Source of the DNA: Armatimonadota bacterium
GTDB taxonomy: Bacteria > Sysuimicrobiota > Sysuimicrobiia > Sysuimicrobiales > VGFF01
Length of the DNA: 31,595 bases
Direction of reading: 5' to 3'
Assembly: GCA_016868955.1 (NCBI GenBank)
Contig: VGFF01000003.1
Span: 1 to 31,595, forward strand
The notes under the pieces are model-generated. The model was not told the DNA's origin. It did no database searches and saw nothing but the letters and a program-made list of their open reading frames with translations. The position numbers and the translations under genes were made by a program. Positions 8,381 through 16,382 of this stretch are shown piece after piece. Positions within the stretch are counted from its first letter, which is position 1, and the number at the start of each line of letters is the position of its first letter.

Positions 8381-9304
8381 ATGTGGCGTTACGTCGCGCG
8401 TCGCGTCCTATTGGCGATCCCGACGATCCTCGGGGTCGTGGTGCTCGTGTTCTTCGCCATGCGTGTGCTGCCCGGCAACATCGCCGACAAGATGATCGCC
8501 GACTTTGGCATGTCGGCGGCGGACATCGCGCGGCTGCGCGTGCAGTGGGGGTTGGACGATCCGCTGCACGTGCAGTTCGGCCGGTTCGTCGGGCAGATGG
8601 TGGAGGGCGATCTCGGACGGTCGATCTGGAGCCGGCGCCTCGTCGTCGATCAGATCGCCGAGCAAGTCCCCGCGACCGTGCAGCTCACGCTGGCGGCGAT
8701 GGCGATCGCGGTCTTCATCGGCGTGCCGCTCGGGATCCTCGCCGCGATCCGCCGCCACACGTGGTGGGACTTCTCGTGCATGGCGATGGCGCTCGGCGGC
8801 GTGTCGATGCCGAGCTTCTGGCTCGGGCTGCTGTTGATCCTATTCTTCGGCGTGCGGCTGGGGTGGCTGCCGATGGCGGGCACCGGCGGGCTCGAGTACC
8901 TCATCTTACCCGCGTTCACGCTGGGATTCGGATCGTCGGCGGTCATCGCGCGGCTCACGCGCTCGTCGATGCTGGAGGTCCTGCGGCGCGACTTCATCCG
9001 TACGGCCCAGTCCAAGGGGCTCATGCCGCGCGTCGTCACCTGGAAGCACGCGCTACGCAACGCGATGATCCCGGTCATGACGATCATCGGGCTGCAAGTG
9101 GCGAACCTGCTCGGCGGCGCGGTGCTGACCGAGACGGTCTTCTCCCGACAGGGCATCGGCCGCATGGCGGCGCAGGCGGTGCTGGAGAAGGACTTCCCCG
9201 TCGCGCAGGGCATCGCGATGCTCGTGGCGATCACCTACGTGTTCGTGAATCTGTTCGTGGACATCTTGTACGCGTTCTTCGATCCGAGGATCCGCTATGA
9301 GTAG
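8381..9304 (+). CDS. peptide/nickel-type ABC transporter permease, DppB-like
   Basis: 307 residues with six predicted membrane helices, the first at 8-30 (VLLAIPTILGVVVLVFFAMRVLPG, a typical DppB opening). The cytoplasmic EAA-like loop that contacts the ATPase is present (RTAQSKGLMPRVVTWKHALR) followed by NAMIPVMTIIGLQVANLLGG. It ends FFDPRIRYE, a family hallmark. ATG start 19 nt after amidohydrolase A; it overlaps the next permease by 8 nt. Family members import oligopeptides, nickel, opines or other organic solutes; neighbours here argue for an amide-type compound. Confidence 0.95.
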   Translation: MWRYVARRVLLAIPTILGVVVLVFFAMRVLPGNIADKMIADFGMSAADIARLRVQWGLDDPLHVQFGRFVGQMVEGDLGRSIWSRRLVVDQIAEQVPATVQLTLAAMAIAVFIGVPLGILAAIRRHTWWDFSCMAMALGGVSMPSFWLGLLLILFFGVRLGWLPMAGTGGLEYLILPAFTLGFGSSAVIARLTRSSMLEVLRRDFIRTAQSKGLMPRVVTWKHALRNAMIPVMTIIGLQVANLLGGAVLTETVFSRQGIGRMAAQAVLEKDFPVAQGIAMLVAITYVFVNLFVDILYAFFDPRIRYE

Positions 9305-10187
9305 CTCCGCCGCTCCCCTGCCCACAAGTCACGTGCGTTCGCGGACGATCCGCGCGCTCGTCTGGCGCGCGCTGATGCGCAACCGCAGCGCGAAGGTCGG
9401 GGCGATCGTACTGGCGATCGTCATCTGCGCGTCGGTGTTCGCGCCGTTCGTCGCGCCGCGCGATCCCATCGATGTGGTCGGCGACCGGCGCATCGAGGCG
9501 CCCAGTCTCGAGTTTCCGATGGGGACCGACACGCTCGGGCGCGACAACCTTAGCCGCGTCATCTACGGCGGGCGCATTTCGCTGCGGCTGGGTTTGATCT
9601 CCGTGGGCATCGCGGCCGTGACGGGCACGGGGCTTGGGCTCGTCTCCGGATACTACGGCGGCTGGACGGACAACGTCATCATGCGGTTCGTTGACATCCT
9701 GCTCGCGTTTCCGTCGATCCTGCTCGCGCTGATGATCGTCTACGTGCTCGGCCCCGGCACGAACAATCTAATGATCGCCGTGGGACTGTCGGCGATGCCC
9801 GGGTACGCGCGCGTTGTCCGGGGATCCGTGCTCTCGGCGCGCGAGCTGACGTACGTGGAGGCGGCGCGCGCGTTGGGCGTCGGCAACCGGCGGATCGTGC
9901 TCCGTCACATCCTGCCGAACGTGCTCTCGCCCGTGCTCGTCCTCTCGACGCTAGGCATGGCTTCGGCGATCCTGGCCGCCGCCGGTTTGAGCTTCCTCGG
10001 CTTCGGCGCGACGCCGCCGACGCCCGAGTGGGGCGTGATGGTGAACGAAGGCCGTCCGCACCTCGTCCAGGCGTGGTGGATGACGACGTTTCCGGGCCTG
10101 GCGATGATGATCACCGTGCTCGGGTTCAACTTGTTCGGAGACGGATTGCGCGACGCGCTCGATCCGTCGCTGTACGCGGGGCGATAA
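9297..10187 (+). CDS. peptide/nickel-type ABC transporter permease, DppC-like
   Basis: 296 residues. A cytoplasmic N-terminal stretch is followed by the first helix (about 35-55) and the DppC signature FPMGTDTLGRDNLSRVIYGG. The ATPase-contact loop reads YVEAARALGVGNRRIVLRHI, then LPNVLSPVLVLSTLGMASAI. The C-terminal SFLGFGATPPTPEWGVMVNE block is diagnostic. It starts inside the end of the DppB-like gene (8-nt overlap), as expected for obligate heterodimer partners. The next gene starts 12 nt downstream with a strong ribosome binding site. Confidence 0.95.
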   Translation: MSSSAAPLPTSHVRSRTIRALVWRALMRNRSAKVGAIVLAIVICASVFAPFVAPRDPIDVVGDRRIEAPSLEFPMGTDTLGRDNLSRVIYGGRISLRLGLISVGIAAVTGTGLGLVSGYYGGWTDNVIMRFVDILLAFPSILLALMIVYVLGPGTNNLMIAVGLSAMPGYARVVRGSVLSARELTYVEAARALGVGNRRIVLRHILPNVLSPVLVLSTLGMASAILAAAGLSFLGFGATPPTPEWGVMVNEGRPHLVQAWWMTTFPGLAMMITVLGFNLFGDGLRDALDPSLYAGR

Positions 10188-10199
10188 AGGAGTGATCGA

Positions 10200-11705
10200 A
10201 TGACCGCGAGCGACAACCGTACCCAGGTCGACCTGCTCGTCAAGGCCGGCCACGTCATGACCGTGGACGGATCGAACCGTATCTTCTCGCCGGGCGCGAT
10301 CGCCGTGCAAGGCGACCGCATCGCTGAAGTCGGCCCGGCCGCCGAGATTACGACGAAGTACGCGGGCAAGCGCACGCTCGACTACCCGACGGACATCCTC
10401 ATGCCGGGGCTCGTCGACGCGTACGCGCACGCCGGGCACGGCATGATCAAGGCGCTGTTCACGACGCGCAAGGGCTGGCCGGCGAGCCAAGTCTACTTCA
10501 ACGGCACGACGCCCGAATGGTGGCGCGCCGACGCGCTGCTCACCGCCGTCGAGCGCATCCGATTCGGCGTGACGTGCGGCAACTCGATCCTCGGCGCCAC
10601 GCCGGCGCGCGCGGATGATCCGGTGTACGCGGACGAGCACGCGAAGGCCGTCGAGGAAGCCGGCGTGCGCGACGTGCTCGGCGTCGGCCCGCCCGATCCG
10701 TTCCTCGGCCACATCCCGTTCCCGTGGCGGTCGACGGACTGGCGCTCGGGCAAGCCCGTGACGGTCGAGTTCACGTACGACGACTGCATGCGCGTCAGCG
10801 AGGACGTGGTGCGGCGCTGGCACCGCGGCGCGAACGGGCGCATCCACGTCTGCTTAGCGATCCCCTATCTGTGCGGCATGAACCCGCGGTTCATGGCCGG
10901 GCACCATCACCACCTGTATTCGAAGGACGACGTCGCGACGCTGCGCGCGAAGGGCGAGGAGGCGCGCGACTTCGCCGAGCGGCTCGACGTCTTGATCCAC
11001 ACGCACGGCACGCGCGGCACGATCGAGTTCGCGGCCGACAAGCTCGGGTCGAGCGCTCTCGACAAGATCCTCAGCAAGCGCGTCGTGTTCGCGCACGGCC
11101 ACGGATTCACCCTGCGCGATGTCGCGATCCTAGCGCGGACGGGCCCGTCGGTCGTCTGGGTGCCGTTCGGCGCCTGGGGCATCAAGTTCGGCCCGGCCCC
11201 CATCCCTGAGCTGGAGCACGCCGGCGTTCGCGCCTGCGTCGCCACCGATGGCGCCGCGCCGTTCCACATCTCCGACCTGTTCGTCGACATCCACCGCGCG
11301 ATGTTCCTGCTGGCCGAGAAGTACATGGACGCGACGGTCCTGCAGGAAGGCCACGGCGTGCGGCTCGTCACCATCGAAGCGGCCCGCTGCCTCGGGCTCG
11401 ACGACGAGATCGGGTCGCTGGAGAAGGGCAAGAAGGCCGACTTCATCCTCATCGACACGAACAAGCCGCACCTGGTGCCGACGCTCGCGATCCCGCAGCT
11501 CGTCGCCTACTACGTGCGCGGTAACGACGTGCGCACGACCGTCATCGACGGCAAGGTCGTTATGGACGACGGGCGCGTCACGACGGTCAACGAGCAAGAC
11601 GTGTTGAACCTGGCCCGGGAAGAGGCGGCCAAGAGCTTCGAGCGCGTCGATGTCCGGACGTATCAGGAGATGCCGGAGGACTTCTGGCGCGGGTGGTGGC
11701 CGTGA
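10200..11705 (+). CDS. amidohydrolase B, divergent paralogue with non-canonical metal site
   Basis: 501 residues, with AAAGGAG eight bases before the ATG. Same layout as amidohydrolase A, sharing LGATPARADD and STDWRSGKPV blocks. The first-strand motif is DAYAHAGHG: Tyr75 where the first metal His is expected, then His77 and His80. Retained are His269 (LIHTHGTRG), His299 (VFAHGHG) and Asp350 (VATDGAAPFHISDLF). Unlike A and C, the strand-4 His is lost: CLAIPYLCG has Ala220 at that place. An unusual HHHH run sits at 235-238. It is the most divergent of the three and may have another substrate. It lies between the permeases and the binding protein of the same transporter, so co-expression is near certain. 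Confidence 0.9.
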   Translation: MTASDNRTQVDLLVKAGHVMTVDGSNRIFSPGAIAVQGDRIAEVGPAAEITTKYAGKRTLDYPTDILMPGLVDAYAHAGHGMIKALFTTRKGWPASQVYFNGTTPEWWRADALLTAVERIRFGVTCGNSILGATPARADDPVYADEHAKAVEEAGVRDVLGVGPPDPFLGHIPFPWRSTDWRSGKPVTVEFTYDDCMRVSEDVVRRWHRGANGRIHVCLAIPYLCGMNPRFMAGHHHHLYSKDDVATLRAKGEEARDFAERLDVLIHTHGTRGTIEFAADKLGSSALDKILSKRVVFAHGHGFTLRDVAILARTGPSVVWVPFGAWGIKFGPAPIPELEHAGVRACVATDGAAPFHISDLFVDIHRAMFLLAEKYMDATVLQEGHGVRLVTIEAARCLGLDDEIGSLEKGKKADFILIDTNKPHLVPTLAIPQLVAYYVRGNDVRTTVIDGKVVMDDGRVTTVNEQDVLNLAREEAAKSFERVDVRTYQEMPEDFWRGWWP

Positions 11706-11718
11706 CAGACCCCTGTCA
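11703..11718 (+). other. small stem-loop between amidohydrolase B and the binding-protein gene
   Basis: TGACAG, four bases, CTGTCA: a perfect 6-bp stem that includes the stop codon of amidohydrolase B. It lies 63 bases before the ATG of the substrate-binding protein. No T-run follows, so it is not a terminator. Such intercistronic hairpins can stabilise the downstream message, which would suit a binding protein needed in excess; function here is a guess. Confidence 0.3.
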
Positions 11719-11781
11719 TCATAGGAAGGCTGCATTGAACCGCGACATGCGGAAGATCTCTTGCGATCGAGGAGGAGTGCG

Positions 11782-13425
11782 ATGAAAGGATTGCGTGGTT
11801 CCGGGAGCCGGACCGTCCTGGCTGCTCTCGCCATCCTGCTGTTCCTCGTTCCGGCGCAATCGGCGCCGGCGCCGCAGGCCGCCCCGCAAGGCACGCCCGG
11901 CGGCCGCATCACGTACGTGCTCGGCGGCGAGCCGCCGAGCCTCGACCCGCACGTCAGCGAAGCCTGGTTCGCGTTCGCGGTGACCAACCTGCTGTACGAC
12001 CAGCTCGTCGTGCGGCACCGCCGCACGGGGGCGTTCTCGCCGGGGCTGGCGGAATCGTGGCAGCGCAACGCCGACGCGACGCAGTACACGTTCAAGTTGC
12101 GCCGCGGCGTGAAGTTCCATGACGGCACGCCGTTCAACGCCCAAGCCGTGAAGTTCTCGTTCGACCGCATCCTGTCGCCGCAGACGAAGTCGCCGGCGGC
12201 GGCGCCCCTGCTTGGCGACAACATCAAGAGCACCGACGTCGTCGACGACATGACGGTGCGGTTCGTGATGAAGCGTCCTTACGCCGGCTTCCTCGACGCG
12301 CTGACGCTGAGCTACGGCGGCATCACGATCGTCTCGCCGGCGGCCGTGCAGCGCTCCGGCCAGGACTTCGGCCAGCGCCCGGTCGGCACCGGCCCGTTCA
12401 TGTTCAAGGAGTGGATCCCGCGCGAGCGCATCGTGCTCGTCCGCAATCCCGACTACAACTGGGCGCCGGAAGCGCAGGCGGGCCGCAACGGCCAGGCCTA
12501 TCTCGAGGAGATCACCGTCCGGTTCGTCATCGAGTCGACGGTGCGTACGGCGATGCTGACGACCGGCCAGGCCGACGTCATCTACCGCCTCGAGGAGACG
12601 GACGCGCACCTCGTGCGCTCGAACCAGAACCTCAACGTCGTCCGCATCATCCGTCCCGGCACGGGCAGCATGATGCAGGTCAACACGCAGCGCGGCCCGA
12701 CCGACGACCTGCGCGTGCGCCGCGCGCTCATGCACGTCATCAACATGGATGAGGTCAACCGCATCGTCTACAACGGCGAGCCCGAGAACGCCGTCGGCGT
12801 GCTCGCGCCGAACACCGTCGGCTACACGCCCGAGGTCAACATCCGCCGCCGTTACCCGCTGGACAACGCCCGCGCGGCCGCGCTGCTCGACGAGGCCGGA
12901 TGGCGCGTCGGCGCCGGCGGCACCCGCACGAAGGACGGGCAGCCGCTGCGGTTGGTCAACATCTGCTTCGCCGGGTTGCACTGCCGCATCGGCGAGGTCA
13001 TGCAGTCGCAAGTGCGCCCGCTCGGCATCCAGATGGAAGTGCGCGCGCTCGGCCAGCCGGCGAACATCCAGGCGACGCAGCGCGGCGAGGCTCATCTGCG
13101 CTCGATCGGCTGGGGTGGCACCGACGCCGCGCAGCTGCTGCACTTCCTCTACCACTCGTCGAACATCGGCGGCGGCTGGAACTTCACGTTCTACAAAGAC
13201 GCGAAGTTCGACCAGCTCCTGACCGAGACGACGACGGAGATGGTCGAAGCGAAGCGCCTGCGGCAGATCCGCGAGATCCAGCGCATCGTGCTCGACCAGG
13301 CGATCTCGATTCCGATCTTCTACTACACGTGGATGATGGGCACGAGCAAGCGCATCGACGGCGCAGTGTTCGATCAGACGAACGCGTTGCCGCTGCTATA
13401 CAACGTGCACATGGTTCGGCGGTAG
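11782..13425 (+). CDS. ABC transporter substrate-binding protein, family 5 (SBP_bac_5)
   Basis: 547 residues. The ATG has GAGGAGGAG shortly upstream. Residues 1-27 are a signal peptide (basic MKGLRGSGSRT, then ALAILLFLVP, AQSA). No lipobox Cys is present, so it should be a soluble periplasmic protein, which fits a double-membrane cell. Family hallmarks follow: GGEPPSLDPHVSEAW, YTFKLRRGVKFHDGTPFNAQ, GTGPFMFKEW, RRALMHVINMDEVNRIVYNG. The fold binds peptides, opines or other organic amides in a deep cleft. It closes the operon that carries both permeases, and a terminator follows 23 bases after its stop. No intact ATPase gene for this transporter is in the window. Confidence 0.94.
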   Translation: MKGLRGSGSRTVLAALAILLFLVPAQSAPAPQAAPQGTPGGRITYVLGGEPPSLDPHVSEAWFAFAVTNLLYDQLVVRHRRTGAFSPGLAESWQRNADATQYTFKLRRGVKFHDGTPFNAQAVKFSFDRILSPQTKSPAAAPLLGDNIKSTDVVDDMTVRFVMKRPYAGFLDALTLSYGGITIVSPAAVQRSGQDFGQRPVGTGPFMFKEWIPRERIVLVRNPDYNWAPEAQAGRNGQAYLEEITVRFVIESTVRTAMLTTGQADVIYRLEETDAHLVRSNQNLNVVRIIRPGTGSMMQVNTQRGPTDDLRVRRALMHVINMDEVNRIVYNGEPENAVGVLAPNTVGYTPEVNIRRRYPLDNARAAALLDEAGWRVGAGGTRTKDGQPLRLVNICFAGLHCRIGEVMQSQVRPLGIQMEVRALGQPANIQATQRGEAHLRSIGWGGTDAAQLLHFLYHSSNIGGGWNFTFYKDAKFDQLLTETTTEMVEAKRLRQIREIQRIVLDQAISIPIFYYTWMMGTSKRIDGAVFDQTNALPLLYNVHMVRR

Positions 13426-13448
13426 GACGGTCGTCGTATCGCGACATT

Positions 13449-13488
13449 GAGCGGAGCGGGCTTGACGGCTCGCTCCGCTCCGTTTTTT
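13449..13488 (+). terminator. rho-independent terminator of the catabolic operon
   Basis: A perfect 10-bp stem, GAGCGGAGCG (13449-13458) with CGCTCCGCTC (13471-13480), 12-base loop, followed by six T residues (13483-13488). It lies just after the binding-protein stop codon and marks the end of the operon that begins at 3547. Confidence 0.9.
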
Positions 13489-13511
13489 CGCTATACGATT
13501 GGGGGCCTCGG

Positions 13512-13958
13512 ATGAAGGCGAGCTACCAAGGAAAGCAGGACGTAAGACCACATGCCGATTTCATCAATGGAGCACTGTTCTTTGCTACGAATGCAGAACA
13601 AGAGCATGGAAGCTACTACTCGGCGATGGCTAGTCTGATCTTTTCAGCGTTCGAACTTGAAGCATATGTTAACTTCCTTGGAAGTAAGAGGTTCAAGAGT
13701 TGGTCGCTGTTAGAGAGGCTCCGGGAGGAAGACAAGTTTCAACTGCTGTCCGAGGATCTTTCGATAGTACCTAGGTGGGGAAGTCGTCCTTACCAGACGT
13801 TAAAGTGGTTAAGGAAGTTTCGAAACGATATCGCCCACGGTAAGCCTGAGGTGATAATCGTTCAAGAGCTCGTGAGTTCTGGCAGCGAACCGCTGGCGCA
13901 CCTTCCGAAGGCTGACTGGCAGTTGCGATGCACAAAAAACACGCAGATGTCGCTCTAA
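13512..13958 (+). CDS. HEPN-like protein, zero-frame part of a frameshifted gene
   Basis: 148 codons from ATG to TAA, with visibly lower GC (near half) and different codon use from its neighbours, suggesting transfer. The protein is helical; FRNDIAHGK contains Arg104 and His109 in the Rx4H pattern, the catalytic motif of HEPN ribonucleases. HEPN domains serve as toxins or defence effectors, but some RNDIAH proteins only bind partners. The end LRCTKNTQMSL looks wrong: the -1 frame continues with KHADVALSDVERIAAELHS, a natural helical continuation. The switch point is a run of six A inside A_AAA_AAC. No convincing ribosome binding site; it starts 23 bases after the operon terminator. Confidence 0.6.
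   Translation: MKASYQGKQDVRPHADFINGALFFATNAEQEHGSYYSAMASLIFSAFELEAYVNFLGSKRFKSWSLLERLREEDKFQLLSEDLSIVPRWGSRPYQTLKWLRKFRNDIAHGKPEVIIVQELVSSGSEPLAHLPKADWQLRCTKNTQMSL
13934..13940 (+). promoter_or_regulatory. A_AAA_AAC slippery heptamer at the frame break
   Basis: In the zero frame the codons are ACA AAA AAC, so the heptamer has the X_XXY_YYZ register needed for -1 ribosomal slippage. Slipping gives AAA AAA CAC and joins the -1 frame ending at 14125. The same result would come from one A missing in the run through sequencing error or mutation. Confidence 0.4.
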
Positions 13959-14125
13959 GCGACGTCGAACGAATTGCAGCCGAGCTACATAGCAAAGCCG
14001 GCCTTGGGAAGTATCCGTTCATATCTGGACTCGGTTTTGTGTCTATGGACGTTTCTCCACAGGTTGCGTCACGGGCACTGAATACAAGACGTCGTCGGGC
14101 TGGAGATGACCCATCGTGGTCGTGA
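13938..14125 (+). other. -1 frame continuation of the HEPN-like gene
   Basis: From the slippery run this frame reads about 62 codons: KKHADVALSDVERIAAELHS, then KAGLGKYPFISGLG and a basic tail, ending at 14125, 40 bases before amidohydrolase C. The first part resembles the C-terminal helix and a Gly-Lys-Tyr-Pro-Phe tail of HEPN-like proteins as I remember them. The in-frame ATG at 13928 has no ribosome binding site, so independent translation is unlikely. The joined product would be about 205 residues. Confidence 0.45.
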
Positions 14126-14165
14126 GGCCTGGAATTGCATCAGCCAGTAGAAAGGACGCTGAATT

Positions 14166-15662
14166 GTGAGCCATCCTCTTGCCAAATCCCCCGCCGACCT
14201 GATCATCACGGGCGGCTACCTGATCCCGATGAACGACCGCAACGAGATCTTCGATCCCGGGGCGGTCGCGATCGCCGGCGATCGCATCCTCGCGGCCGGG
14301 CCGGCCGCCGATATCGAGGCGAAGTACGAGGCGAAGCGGACGATCGACGCGCGCGGGCACGCGATCCTGCCCGGGTTGATCGACATCTACTCGCACGCCG
14401 GGCACGGCATGGTGAAGGCGATCGTTCATCCGAAGCGCGGCTGGCCGTCGGCCAAGCTCTACTTCCACGCATCGACGCCGTCGTGGTGGGAGGCGGAAGC
14501 GGAGCTGTCGGCGATCGAGCGCGTCCGCTTCGGCACGACGACCGGTCATACCGTGCTCGGCGCGACGCCGGCGCGCGTCGACGACGCGGTCTACGCCGAC
14601 GCGCACCTGAAGGCGACGCTGCGCGTCGGCACGCGGGAGGTCCTGTCCGTCGGGCCGCCGGACCTGTTCATCAGCCACATCGCCAAGCCGTGGAGCGCGA
14701 CGGATTGGCGCAGCGGCAAGCCGGTGACGCGCGAGTTCGACCTGCAGCACTGCATGGACGTCTGCGAGGACATCATCAGTCGCTGGCACGGCACGCACGA
14801 CGAGCGCGTGCGCGTCACGCTGCACCCGCCCTACTTGTTCACGCGGCAAGCGCAGCACTACCAGTTCCCGTACGAATATCAGGAAGCGGACATCCCGGCC
14901 GTCACCGAGCACGCCGAGCAGATGCGCGCGTTCGCGGATCGCACCGGCGTCACGATGCTGACGCACGCGTTTCGCGGCAGTCTGACGTGGGCGAAGAAGC
15001 ACTTCGGCGCGCACCTGTTCGACATCCTCAAGTCCGACATCCTGTTCGCGCACTGCAACGGCCTGCAGCCCGACGAGGTCGAGATCCTGGCTCAGGGCGG
15101 CGCGTCGGTCGTGTGGTCGCCGTCGACGCACGAGAACTGCTGGTACGGCATCACGCCGGTCATCGCGATGCTGCAGGCCGGCCTGCGGGTCGGCATCTGC
15201 ACGGACGGCAACGCGCCGCGGTTCTCGATGAACCTGTGGAAGGAGATCTTCCGCGGCACGCTGATGCAGAACCAGTTCATGCGCGACCGCGGCGTGCTGC
15301 CGCCGGGCCGCGCGCTGCGCATGGTCACGATTGAAGCAGCGAGGGCGCTCGGCGTCGGCGACCTGATCGGCTCGCTGGAACCGGGCAAGAAGGCCGACGT
15401 CATCACCGTCGACTTGATGCAGCCGCACCTGACGCCGCGGGCGGCCGTGCCGAACCTGCTCGCGTACTACGCGGAGGGGTTCGACGTCGCGACGACGGTC
15501 GTCGGCGGCCGCGTCCTGATGCAAGATCGCCAGCTGACGGAGGCGAACATGCAGGAAACGGTGCGCTGGGCGCAACAGGAAGCGGACGCGGCGTTCGCCC
15601 GCATCGGCATCGACGACTACCTCACCATGGACGACGCGTACTGGAATGGTTGGGAGTACTGA
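14166..15662 (+). CDS. amidohydrolase C, close paralogue of amidohydrolase A
   Basis: 498 residues from GTG, with AAAGGA about nine bases upstream. It follows amidohydrolase A block by block (YFHASTPSWWEAEAELSAIE, LGATPARVDDAVYADAH, ICTDGNAPRFSMNLWKE). The strand-1 motif is DIYSHAGHG: Tyr75 instead of the first His, with His77 and His80. Later positions His220 (LHPPYLF), His267 (LTHAFRG), His296 (FAHCNGL) and Asp347 are kept. It is separated from the main operon by a terminator and the low-GC HEPN gene, and followed by the remnant of an ABC ATPase. This suggests an older, larger cluster was broken by insertion and deletion. Substrate unknown. Confidence 0.9.
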   Translation: MSHPLAKSPADLIITGGYLIPMNDRNEIFDPGAVAIAGDRILAAGPAADIEAKYEAKRTIDARGHAILPGLIDIYSHAGHGMVKAIVHPKRGWPSAKLYFHASTPSWWEAEAELSAIERVRFGTTTGHTVLGATPARVDDAVYADAHLKATLRVGTREVLSVGPPDLFISHIAKPWSATDWRSGKPVTREFDLQHCMDVCEDIISRWHGTHDERVRVTLHPPYLFTRQAQHYQFPYEYQEADIPAVTEHAEQMRAFADRTGVTMLTHAFRGSLTWAKKHFGAHLFDILKSDILFAHCNGLQPDEVEILAQGGASVVWSPSTHENCWYGITPVIAMLQAGLRVGICTDGNAPRFSMNLWKEIFRGTLMQNQFMRDRGVLPPGRALRMVTIEAARALGVGDLIGSLEPGKKADVITVDLMQPHLTPRAAVPNLLAYYAEGFDVATTVVGGRVLMQDRQLTEANMQETVRWAQQEADAAFARIGIDDYLTMDDAYWNGWEY

Positions 15663-15771
15663 TCGGAGCGCCCGGCGACCGCATGTTTGGGCGGGGCCGC
15701 CGCGGTCTAGAAGCTAGTAGGGATCCGCACGAAAGGACACTCCTAATTCTGGACTCGCGGAGGTGCGCGCC

Positions 15772-15831
15772 ATGGAACAGCGCGGCGTGTGGACTTGGCT
15801 TCCGAAGATCGGGATGGCCGCGGTCGGCAGC
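15772..15831 (+). other. start of an unidentified gene fused out of frame to the ATPase remnant
   Basis: ATG at 15772 has a good ribosome binding site (GGAGG at 15759-15763, eight bases away) and reads MEQRGVWTWLPKIGMAAVG, after which it loses protein-like character. The ATPase remnant begins about 15 codons later in another frame. It looks like the 5' end of one gene joined to the 3' end of another. I do not recognise the first gene. Confidence 0.3.
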
Positions 15832-16358
15832 GCCAGCGCGTTTCGATCGCGCGCGCGCTCGTGCTGGCGCCGAAGTTCGTCGTCGCCGACGAGCCGATCT
15901 CCATGGTCGACGCGTCGGTGCGCGCCGGCATCATGAACACGCTGCGACGGCTGCAGAGCGAGCTGGGCCTGACGACGATGTTCATCACGCACGACGTCGC
16001 CGCCGCGCGCTACATGGCGAACCGCATCGCCATCATGTACCTGGGGCGCATCGTCGAGATCGGGCCGGCGGAAGCGCTCGTCGAACGGCCGCTGCACCCG
16101 TACACGCGCACGCTGATCAGCGCCGTGCCCCTGGCGCGGCCGCGGGCGGGCCGGCCGCGCGTCACCGTGACCGGCGAGCCGCCGAATCCGCTGGCAGTTC
16201 CATCGGGATGCCGCTTCCACCCGCGGTGCCCGATGGCCGAGGCGGTATGTAAAACGGACGATCCCCCGCTCCGCCCCGTCGAGGACGGACGCCTGGCGGC
16301 GTGCCACTTCGCCGATCGGGTGCCGCTCGCGGCATTCGCGACGAGTGCTTCCCCTTAG
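15789..16358 (+). pseudogene. 3' remnant of a peptide ABC transporter ATPase, DppF-like
   Basis: Homology begins inside the signature motif (RQRQRVSIARAL, near 15822). It then has Walker B (VVADEPISMVD), the switch His (FITHDVAAARYMANRI), the D-loop region and the oligopeptide-transporter C-terminal domain with GCRFHPRCPMAEAVC, Cys-rich as in DppD/DppF. The Walker A P-loop, Q-loop and most of LSGGQ are missing, about 150-170 residues, so it cannot bind ATP as a complete unit. The GTG at 15789 is only the first possible start in the frame. It lies 126 nt after amidohydrolase C and converges with the gene at 16383. It was probably the ATPase of the permease pair upstream or of a lost copy. Confidence 0.85.
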
Positions 16359-16382
16359 CCGCCGCCGGCCGCTCCCAATCCG

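Noticed and set aside
6730..8382. Long open frame of about 550 codons antisense to amidohydrolase A, and similar ones opposite other genes
   Set aside because: These mirror frames arise from GC-rich codon bias. They show low-complexity Arg/Ala/Gly/His composition, no domain, and no ribosome site.
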